Below are positions 58,062 to 64,000 of a stretch of 64,000 nucleotides of DNA, piece after piece. A program made the translations under genes and the position numbers. The first letter of the stretch is position 1. Each line of letters opens with the position of its first letter. Source of the stretch: Streptomyces wuyuanensis (lineage in GTDB: Bacteria; Actinomycetota; Actinomycetes; Streptomycetales; Streptomycetaceae); NCBI RefSeq assembly GCF_900103455.1, contig NZ_FNHI01000022.1:1-64000 (forward strand). The letters run 5' to 3'. Under the pieces are notes generated by a model. The model saw only the letters and a program-made list of their open reading frames with translations, had not been told where the DNA came from and did not search any database.

Positions 58062-59006
58062 TCAGGGGCAGCGGACCACCTGCCCCGCGTACGACAGGTT
58101 TCCGCCGAATCCGAAGAGGAGCGCGGGAGCGCCGGACGGGATGTCGCCTCGTTCGAGCAGCCGGGACAGGGCCATCGGAATGGAGGCGGCCGAGGTGTTG
58201 CCGGAGTCGACGACATCGCGGGCGACCACGGCGTTCACCGCGCCGATCCGCTCGGCGACGGGCTCGATGATCCGCAGGTTCGCCTGGTGCAGTACGACGG
58301 CGGCGAGGTCCTCGGGGGCGACCGAGGCCCGTTCGCAGACCCTGCGCGCGATCGGCGGGAGCTGGGTGGTCGCCCAGCGGTAGACGGACTGGCCCTCCTG
58401 CGCGAAACGAGGCGGCGTCCCCTCGATCCGTACCGCGTGCCCCATCTCGGGGACCGAGCCCCACAGCACGGGACCGATGCCCGCGTCGCGGTCGTCGCAC
58501 GCCTCGACCACCGCGGCACCGGCCCCGTCACCGACGAGGACGCAGGCGGTGCGGTCGGTCCAGTCGGCCACGTCGGACATCTTGTCGGCGCCGATGACGA
58601 GGGCGCGGACGGACGAGCCGGCCCGGATCGCGTGGTCGGCGGTGGCGAGAGCGTGGGTGAATCCGGCGCAGACGACGTTGAGGTCCATGACCGCCGGGGA
58701 GGCCATCCCGAGCCGGGCGGCGACGCGGGCCGCGGTGTTCGGGGAGCGGTCGATCGCGGTCGAGGTGGCCACGAGGACGAGGTCGATGTCGGCGGGGGTG
58801 AGTCCGGCCGCGGCGAGGGCCTTCCCGGCCGCGTGGGCGGCGAGTTCGTCCACCGGCTCGTCGGGTCCCGCGATGTGGCGGGTCCGGATGCCGACCCTGC
58901 TGGTGATCCACTCGTCGCTGGTGTCGACCATCCGCGCCAGGTCGTCGTTGGTGAGCACCTGGGCGGGCCGGTGGTGCCCGAGCGCGGCGATACGAGTGCC
59001 GGTCAT
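58062..59006 (-). CDS. KAS-III (FabH-like) 3-oxoacyl-ACP synthase
   Basis: 314-residue thiolase-fold condensing enzyme: catalytic Cys in MDLNVVCAGFTHAL, His in AAVVLHQANLRIIE and Asn in DSGNTSAASIPMAL, plus the FabH hallmark DEWITSRVGIRTRHIA and GFGGNLSYAGQVV. It extends an acyl-CoA starter with malonyl-ACP or acts as an acyltransferase in this class. The ATG at 59006 has a moderate AAAGGGGG. There is no ACP, ketoreductase or other fatty-acid/polyketide gene beside it; the next gene downstream is GntR, so a non-FAS role is likely. Starter unknown. Confidence 0.9.
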   Translation of the reverse strand: MTGTRIAALGHHRPAQVLTNDDLARMVDTSDEWITSRVGIRTRHIAGPDEPVDELAAHAAGKALAAAGLTPADIDLVLVATSTAIDRSPNTAARVAARLGMASPAVMDLNVVCAGFTHALATADHAIRAGSSVRALVIGADKMSDVADWTDRTACVLVGDGAGAAVVEACDDRDAGIGPVLWGSVPEMGHAVRIEGTPPRFAQEGQSVYRWATTQLPPIARRVCERASVAPEDLAAVVLHQANLRIIEPVAERIGAVNAVVARDVVDSGNTSAASIPMALSRLLERGDIPSGAPALLFGFGGNLSYAGQVVRCP

Positions 59007-59322
59007 GCCCGGGCACCCCCTTTGTGTCGAGGTCAGGAGCCCTCCAGTCTTGTCAGTGACCGGTGGGTACGAGGGCGGCCGATCCGACAGGATTCACCCG
59101 CGCGGGTTGGAGGCTCCGCCCAGTCGGCGGCCTCGGGACGCACCGCGCGAAACGCGCCGGGGCGCCGGGAACGCGGGGCGCACCGCGCGACCGCGGGGTG
59201 CCCGGAGGGCGGGAGCACGGAGCGCCGGTACGCCGGGGCGCGATCCGCGCCGCGCGCCGGGAACGCGGGGGCGGACGGCAGGACCCGCCGCCCGCCCCGC
59301 CCCCGGCGGCCGGCGCGGGGGC
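59007..59322. repeat. GC-rich gap with short direct repeats
   Basis: 316 bases without a gene. GCGCCGGGAACGCGGGG occurs at 59162-59178 and 59254-59270, and GCACCGCGCGA occurs twice near 59140 and 59180. No coding or RNA signal seen. Confidence 0.5.
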
Positions 59323-59679
59323 TCAACCCGCCGGAGGCTCGTGGACGCCGAAGGGCGAGCCCTGGTCGTCGCGGCAGAAGCGGAAGCGGCCGAAACGTGC
59401 GGCGGCGGCGTCGGTCTCGGTGTCCGGCCCTTCGACCGTGCCGCCGAGCTCCGTGATCCGTTCGAGCGCCGAGGCAAGGTCGTCGACCTTGAAGAAGACG
59501 TACGGCACGGCTTCGGCGTCGTCCCCGTGCACTCCGCCGGGCACGGTGGGCGTGGTGATCGCGAAGCCGGTGCCGCCCGGCACGTCCTCGAAGGTCCAGC
59601 CGAAGAGGTTGCCGTAGAAGGTGCGGGCCTTCCCGGGATCCGCCACGCCGAGTTCGAAGAAGGAGATCTCCCCGGCCAT
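59323..59679 (-). CDS. VOC-family (glyoxalase-fold) protein
   Basis: 118 residues from the ATG at 59679 (CAGGAGCC upstream). Vicinal-oxygen-chelate fold: EISFFELGVADPGKARTFYGNLFGWTFEDVPGGTGFAITT, VPYVFFKVDDLASALERITELGGTVEGPDTE and the closing FGRFRFCRDDQGSPFGVHEP. One of the metal ligands (Glu near the start) is placed as in glyoxalase-type enzymes, but substrate is unknown. Divergent from the PanE-like gene across 171 bases containing a candidate GntR operator. Confidence 0.87.
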   Translation of the reverse strand: MAGEISFFELGVADPGKARTFYGNLFGWTFEDVPGGTGFAITTPTVPGGVHGDDAEAVPYVFFKVDDLASALERITELGGTVEGPDTETDAAAARFGRFRFCRDDQGSPFGVHEPPAG

Positions 59680-59753
59680 CGCTGGCTCCTGTCGTCCGAC
59701 GAGGGTGGTCGCCGTCCACGCTGTCACACACCTTGTCGCGGGCAAATCCATAC

Positions 59754-59775
59754 TGTAGACAATATATCGTCGACA
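59754..59775. promoter_or_regulatory. Candidate GntR operator between VOC and PanE-like genes
   Basis: TGTAGAC (59754-59760) / GTCGACA (59769-59775) around AATATATC, an inverted repeat with one mismatch. TCGTCGAC here also occurs in the 25681-25704 palindrome. Confidence 0.5.
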
Positions 59776-59850
59776 TGCAGTGACCTTGCTGCGCGCAGTG
59801 CCCAGCCTTCCCGGTTTCTCGGTTCCCCTCGACCGAACGGAGAGCCCCAC

Positions 59851-60822
59851 GTGAAAGTCGCAGTCGTCGGCGCCGGAGCGATCGGCGCCTACGTCGGAGC
59901 CGCGCTCGACCGCGCCGGAGCCGATGTCCATCTCATCGCCCGTGGACCGCATCTGGCGGCCATGAGGCGGCACGGTGTACGGGTGCTGAGTCCGCGCGGC
60001 GACTTCACCGCGCGTGTCCACGCCACCGACCGCCCGGCCGACGTCGGCCCGGTCGACCACGTCTTCCTGGGCCTGAAGGCCAACTCGTACGCGGCGTGCG
60101 GGCCGCTGATCGAGCCCCTGCTCCAGGACGGCACCACGATCGTCGCCGCGCAGAACGGCATCCCCTGGTGGTACTTCCACCGGCACGGCGGCCCGTACGA
60201 CGGCCGGCGCGTCGAGAGCGTGGACCCCGGCGGTGCCGTCAGCGCCGTCCTCGCCCCCGAGCGTGCGGTGGGATGCGTCGTCTACGCGGCAACGGAGCTG
60301 GCGGGCCCGGGGGTTGTCCGCCATCTCGAAGGCACCCGTTTCTCCATCGGCGAACCGGACCGTTCGGTCTCGGCACGCTGCCTCGGGTTCAGCGAGGCGA
60401 TGCGCGAGGGCGGACTGAAGTGCCCGGTGGAACCGGAGCTGCGCCACGACATCTGGATCAAGCTGCTCGGCAACATCTCCTTCAACCCGATCAGCGCGCT
60501 CACCCGGGCGACGATGCGGGAGATGTGCCACCACCGCACGACCCGCGAGGTCATCGGACTGATGATGACCGAGACGCTGGAGGTCGCGGCCGCCCTCGGC
60601 TGCCGCCCCGAGATCTCCGTGGAGCGGCGCCTCGCCGGCGCGGAACGGGTCGGCGACCACCGCACCTCCACGCTCCAGGACCTGGAGAAGGGCAAGCCGC
60701 TGGAGCTCGACGTGCTGCTCGCCGCCGTGGTGGAACTCGCCGGGATCACCGGGGTGCCGGTGCCCACGCTCCGTACGGTGGCGGCCATTTCGGACCTGCT
60801 GGCGACGCGGAGCGCGGCATGA
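59851..60822 (+). CDS. PanE/ApbA-family 2-dehydropantoate 2-reductase-like protein
   Basis: 323-residue NADPH-dependent ketoacid reductase. The GTG at 59851 follows CGGAGAGCC. VKVAVVGAGAIGAYVGAALDRAG Rossmann start, LGLKANS, IVAAQNGIPWWYF, catalytic Lys in IWIKLLGNISFNPISALT (K near 212) and the C-terminal GDHRTSTLQDLEKGKPLELDVL. Paralogues of this family without pan genes often reduce other 2-keto acids. In the company of FdhD and a shared operator with the oxalate genes, a glyoxylate-like substrate is a guess. Confidence 0.88.
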   Translation: MKVAVVGAGAIGAYVGAALDRAGADVHLIARGPHLAAMRRHGVRVLSPRGDFTARVHATDRPADVGPVDHVFLGLKANSYAACGPLIEPLLQDGTTIVAAQNGIPWWYFHRHGGPYDGRRVESVDPGGAVSAVLAPERAVGCVVYAATELAGPGVVRHLEGTRFSIGEPDRSVSARCLGFSEAMREGGLKCPVEPELRHDIWIKLLGNISFNPISALTRATMREMCHHRTTREVIGLMMTETLEVAAALGCRPEISVERRLAGAERVGDHRTSTLQDLEKGKPLELDVLLAAVVELAGITGVPVPTLRTVAAISDLLATRSAA

Positions 60823-60965
60823 GGGCGGCACGGGCGGCCTCCGCCCGTGCCGGACTCGGCGGACCGTGCAGGACAATGAGATCGTCGGGAAAGTCTCGCC
60901 GCACCCGCGCGAGGCCGCGCGCGGTACCGCGCACGCTCCAACGCACAGAGTCGGGACTGATCACC

Positions 60966-61805
60966 ATGGGACGGGTCACCGAGCGCCGCCGCACCATCCG
61001 GATCAGGAACGGCGCGGTGACGGCCCGGCCGGACACCCTGGTCGCCGAGGAACCCCTGGAGATCCGGCTGAACGGCCGCCCACTGGCGATCACCATGCGC
61101 ACCCCGGGCGACGACTTCGCGCTCGCGGCCGGTTTCCTCGTCAGCGAGGGCGTGATCGGCTCCGCGTCGGAGCTGCGGTCGATCGTGTACTGCGCCGGCG
61201 CCAAGGACGACGGCACCAACACCTACAACGTCGTCGACGTACAGCTCGCGCCCGGCGTCCCGGTCCCCGACATCACGCTCGAACGCAACGTCTACACCAC
61301 GTCGTCGTGCGGACTGTGCGGCAAGGCCAGCCTCGACGCGGTACGCACCACCGCCCGGTTCCCCATCGCCGACACTCCCCCGGTCCGGATCGAGCCCGGA
61401 CTGCTCTCCGGCCTCCCCGACCGGTTGCGCGCCGCGCAGCGGGTCTTCGACCGGACCGGGGGCCTGCACGCCGCGGCGCTGTTCTCGGAGGAGGGCGAAC
61501 TGCTCGACGTCCGCGAGGACGTCGGCCGGCACAACGCCGTGGACAAGCTGATCGGCCGCGCGGTGCGCGAGGACCTGCTGCCGTTGTCGCGAGTGATCCT
61601 GCTGGTGTCCGGCCGGGCGTCGTTCGAGCTGGCACAGAAGGCGGTGATGGCGGGGATCCCCGTACTCGCGGCGGTCTCCGCACCGTCCTCGCTGGCCGTC
61701 GACCTGGCGGCCGAGACCGGGCTGACCCTGGTCGGCTTTCTGCGCGGCCCGGACATGAACGTGTACGCGGGCGAGGAACGCATCGCCCTTCACTCGGGGG
61801 TCTGA
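60966..61805 (+). CDS. fdhD: FdhD, formate dehydrogenase sulfurtransferase
   Basis: 279 residues; moves sulfur to the molybdenum cofactor of formate dehydrogenase. Cys motif TTSSCGLCGKASL, early AEEPLEIRLNGRPLAITMRTPGDDFALAAGFLVSEGVI, DVGRHNAVDKLIG and LLVSGRASFELAQKAVMAGIPVLAAVSAPSSLAV are diagnostic. The ATG at 60966 has no strong ribosome-binding site. No formate dehydrogenase gene is in the window, but formate is an end product of the oxalate route encoded at 25-32 kb, which gives FdhD a sensible partner elsewhere in the genome. Confidence 0.93.
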   Translation: MGRVTERRRTIRIRNGAVTARPDTLVAEEPLEIRLNGRPLAITMRTPGDDFALAAGFLVSEGVIGSASELRSIVYCAGAKDDGTNTYNVVDVQLAPGVPVPDITLERNVYTTSSCGLCGKASLDAVRTTARFPIADTPPVRIEPGLLSGLPDRLRAAQRVFDRTGGLHAAALFSEEGELLDVREDVGRHNAVDKLIGRAVREDLLPLSRVILLVSGRASFELAQKAVMAGIPVLAAVSAPSSLAVDLAAETGLTLVGFLRGPDMNVYAGEERIALHSGV

Positions 61806-61809
61806 CGGG

Positions 61810-61845
61810 CCCGGCCGGCGGGGAGCGCCCCCTGCGCCGGCCGGG
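61810..61845. terminator. Terminator between fdhD and the symporter gene
   Basis: CCCGGCCGGCG (61810-61820) and CGCCGGCCGGG (61835-61845) form a perfect 11-bp stem between converging genes. Confidence 0.7.
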
Positions 61846-61866
61846 TCCTTGCCCGCGGGGCGCGGT

Positions 61867-62904
61867 TCAGCGCGCGGGGACCCGGGCCGGGCCGCTCCCG
61901 GGCGCCGCCTCCACCGGACGGGGGTCGGCCGCCCGCCGTTTGGCGATGACCGCGCAGACCATCAACTGCAGCTGGTGGAACAGCATCAGCGGCAGCACGG
62001 CCAGGCTCGCCTGCGCGCCGAAGAGGACGCTCGCCATCGGGAGCCCCGCGGCCAGGCTCTTCTTGGAGCCGGCGAACTGGATGGCGACCCGGTCCGCGCG
62101 GCCGAAGCCGAGGCGTTCGGGCCCGTACCAGGTCAGGGTGAGCATCACCGCGAGCAGCACCGCCTCGACGAGCAGCAGCGCGCCGAGCCGCACCGGGGTG
62201 ACCTGGTGCCAGATGCCGGCGACCATGCCCCGGCTGAAGGCGGTGTAGACGACCAGCAGGATCGAGCCGCGATCGACGACGCCCAGGAGCCGCCGGTGCC
62301 GCGCGAGGAAGCCCGCGATCCAGCGGCGCAGCAACTGCCCGGCCAGGAACGGCACCAGCAGCTGGAGCGCGATCCTCAGCAGCCCGTCAGCCGAGAAGCC
62401 GCCCGTGCCGCGGCCGAGGAGCACGGCGGCCAGCAGCGGCGTGAGCACGATCCCGGCGAGGCTGGAGAAGGATCCCGCGCAGATCGCCGCGGACACGTTG
62501 CCACGGGCCATCGACGTGAAGGCGATCGAGGACTGGATCGTCGACGGCACCAGGCACAGGAAGAGCAGCCCGCCGTAGAGCGACGGGGTCAGCACGGCGG
62601 GGACGAGACCGCCCGCGGCGAGCCCCAGCAGCGGGAACACGACGAATGTGGCGGCCAGCACCGTCGCGTGCAGACGCCAGTGGCGCAGGCCGTCCAGGGC
62701 CTCGCGGGCCGACAGCCGCGCACCGTAGAGGAAGAAGAGCAGGGCGACCGCCCCGGTGGAGGCCCCGCCGGCGACGTCGGCCGCGGTGCCGGAGGCGGGG
62801 AGCAGCACCGCGAGGAGAACGGTGCCGAGGAGCATGAGGACGTACGGATCGACCGGCGGCCGGAACGGCGGTCGCAGGGGGGTGCGGCGGCTCATGTGCT
62901 CCAC
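61867..62904 (-). CDS. Bile acid:sodium symporter family protein
   Basis: 345-residue membrane protein with about ten helices of the BASS/ASBT fold: VLMLLGTVLLAVLLPASG, GAVALLFFLYGARLS, YGGLLFLCLVPSTIQSSIAFTSMARGN (Na+ site region), LAGIVLTPLLAAVLLG, LLVPFLAGQLLRRW and AIQFAGSKKSLAAGLPMASVLFG. PF13593-like members take up pantoate, pyruvate or other organic acids, so bile acid is not implied. The GTG at 62904 or the ATG at 62895 may start it. Divergent from a LysR gene, which likely controls it. Confidence 0.88.
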   Translation of the reverse strand: MEHMSRRTPLRPPFRPPVDPYVLMLLGTVLLAVLLPASGTAADVAGGASTGAVALLFFLYGARLSAREALDGLRHWRLHATVLAATFVVFPLLGLAAGGLVPAVLTPSLYGGLLFLCLVPSTIQSSIAFTSMARGNVSAAICAGSFSSLAGIVLTPLLAAVLLGRGTGGFSADGLLRIALQLLVPFLAGQLLRRWIAGFLARHRRLLGVVDRGSILLVVYTAFSRGMVAGIWHQVTPVRLGALLLVEAVLLAVMLTLTWYGPERLGFGRADRVAIQFAGSKKSLAAGLPMASVLFGAQASLAVLPLMLFHQLQLMVCAVIAKRRAADPRPVEAAPGSGPARVPAR

Positions 62905-62985
62905 TTGCTCTCGGTACGGATCGTGCCCTCTCCATGGTCACCGGCCCATGGGCGATCGGGAATCCCGTACACCGATCTGACTGCC

Positions 62986-63000
62986 ATCACGATTCGCGAT
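62986..63000. promoter_or_regulatory. Candidate LysR T-N11-A box
   Basis: ATCACGATTCGCGAT, an interrupted inverted repeat with T-N11-A spacing, in the gap between the symporter and LysR genes. It overlaps an ATG at 62999, which supports a later start for the LysR gene. Confidence 0.4.
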
Positions 63001-63013
63001 GAGCGCGGCTAGC

Positions 63014-63910
63014 ATGGCTCGCGTGTACGACCCCGGTCAGCTGCGTACCTTCCTCGCCGTGGCGCAGACCCTCAGCTTCACCCAGGCGGCACGCCGGCTG
63101 GGCGTGCGGCAGTCCACGGTCAGCCAGCACGTGCGGCGGCTCGAGGAGGCGGCGGGCCGGCAGCTGTTCACCCGCGACACCCACAGCGTGGAGCTCACCG
63201 GGGACGGCGAGGCGATGCTCGGCTTCGCCCGGACCATCCTGGACGCGCACGAACGGGCGGCCGCCTTCTTCACGGGCACCCGGCTGCGCGGCCGGCTCCG
63301 CTTCGGCGCCTCCGAGGACTTCGTGCTGACACGGCTCCCCGAGATCCTGGAGACGTTCCGCCGCGACCATCCCGAGGTCGACCTGGAGCTGACCGTCGAA
63401 CTGTCCGGCACGCTGCACGAGCGGCTGGAGGCGGGCCGGCTCGACCTCGTCCTCGCCAAGCGCCGTACGGGCGGCACCCACGGCGAACTGGTCTGGCAGG
63501 ACGCGCTGACCTGGATCGGCGCATCGCAGCTGCGGCTCGATCCGGACCGGCCGGTGCCGCTGATCGTGTACCCGCCGCCGGGTATCACCCGGGCGCGGGC
63601 GCTGGAGGTCCTGGAGGCGCACGGCCGGGCGTGGCGCATCGCCTGCACGAGCGGCAGCCTGAGCGGACTGGTCGCGGCGGCACGCGCGGGTCTGGGCGTG
63701 ATGGCCCATTCGCGCGGGCTGATCCCGCCCGGACTGGTCCCGGTGCCGAACCGGGCGGGGCTGCCGGAGCTGGGGGACGTGGACTTCGTCCTGCTGCACG
63801 GCCGCCGGGCCGGCGCCCGCCACGGCACCCGGGAGCCGGCGGACGCGCTCGCCGCCGCGATCCTCGCCGGCGTCGACCGGTTGCAACGCCCTGCGGACGG
63901 CACGCACTGA
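63014..63910 (+). CDS. LysR-family transcriptional regulator
   Basis: About 298 residues from the ATG at 63014; ATG 62999 and GTG 63023 are alternatives. Winged helix DPGQLRTFLAVAQTLSFTQAARRLGVRQSTVSQHVRRLEEAAGRQLF, then a periplasmic-binding-like effector domain (LRGRLRFGASEDFVLTRLPEILETFRRDHPEVDLEL, GRLDLVLAKRR, VAAARAGLGVMAHSR). The gene is divergent from the BASS-type transporter 110 bases away, the usual arrangement for a transporter regulator; the effector is probably the transported acid. Confidence 0.92.
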   Translation: MARVYDPGQLRTFLAVAQTLSFTQAARRLGVRQSTVSQHVRRLEEAAGRQLFTRDTHSVELTGDGEAMLGFARTILDAHERAAAFFTGTRLRGRLRFGASEDFVLTRLPEILETFRRDHPEVDLELTVELSGTLHERLEAGRLDLVLAKRRTGGTHGELVWQDALTWIGASQLRLDPDRPVPLIVYPPPGITRARALEVLEAHGRAWRIACTSGSLSGLVAAARAGLGVMAHSRGLIPPGLVPVPNRAGLPELGDVDFVLLHGRRAGARHGTREPADALAAAILAGVDRLQRPADGTH

Positions 63911-64000
63911 CGCGGCGCGCCGGCGGCAAGGGGCGCGGCGCGCGGCGGAGAACGAACGGCGGGGAACGAGCGGCAGCGAGGAGGCGGCGGAGAGCGCCGG

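Noticed and set aside
58062..59006. Part of a polyketide or fatty-acid biosynthetic cluster
   Set aside because: Only one condensing enzyme is present, with no ACP, KS, KR or AT genes nearby.
57216..59456. A 746-residue open frame on the plus strand
   Set aside because: Antisense to GntR and KAS-III, both of which have full domains and catalytic residues.
61867..62904. True bile-acid transporter
   Set aside because: The family name reflects fold only; bacterial members commonly move small organic acids, and nothing here points to sterols.

Overview
The window is very GC-rich, densely coding DNA with codon usage, ribosome-binding sites (GGAGG, GAGGAG), GTG starts, stop/start overlaps and Tat-type lipoproteins typical of a Streptomyces or close relative. 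I made these calls by reading the sequence and from family knowledge; no database search was run.

Layout. 0-5.1 kb: stress genes (Hsp20, DUF2267, small proteins, DUF5994, a YihY/BrkB membrane protein, polyphosphate kinase PPK2). 5.3-8.35 kb: two related Cys-nucleophile hydrolases, one broken by two frameshifts, and a divergent XRE/MmyB-type regulator. 8.48-20.28 kb: an accessory island bounded on both sides by C-terminal remnants of the same serine-recombinase family, the right one running into a tRNA-Leu(GAG). Inside are an Rhs scrap, an IS3 scrap, a reductase-recombinase chimera and a four-gene minus-strand operon (18509 down to 9140). That operon encodes a beta-rich protein resembling a bacterial gasdermin, a CHAT peptidase fused to a P-loop ATPase, a 1718-residue STAND-ATPase/helical-repeat protein with a catalytically dead CHAT-like tail and a hydrophobic insert, and a HETGH zinc metallopeptidase. 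I read it as a protease-triggered cell-death or anti-invader system; it is the most interesting object in the window.

20.5-32.4 kb: a DUF2254 membrane protein, an aldehyde dehydrogenase, a second-type succinyl-CoA ligase pair (sucCD), and divergently a TPP decarboxylase, formyl-CoA:oxalate CoA-transferase (frc), a fused ADP-forming acyl-CoA ligase and an OFA-family oxalate/formate carrier. This is an oxalate/formyl-CoA module. FdhD, a PanE-like reductase, a VOC protein and a GntR regulator at 57-62 kb appear linked to it through shared operator-like sequences.

32.4-52.7 kb: an almost unbroken minus-strand series. It starts with a ROK regulator and an Rbs/Xyl-type sugar ABC transporter, continues with a Gfo/Idh/MocA dehydrogenase, a TIM-barrel isomerase and a secreted ThuA/PKD/DUF1080 protein (a likely 3-keto-sugar pathway), and runs on into an ebo-type cluster: inositol-phosphate synthase, UbiA, isomerase, EboA, TatD, EboE, phosphodiesterase and a Tat-exported TIM-barrel protein.

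52.9-63.9 kb: an ABM-like protein, a broken NmrA-type reductase, a GAF/PAS/PP2C phosphatase, GntR, a KAS-III enzyme, VOC, a PanE-like reductase, FdhD, a bile-acid/sodium-symporter-family protein and a divergent LysR regulator.
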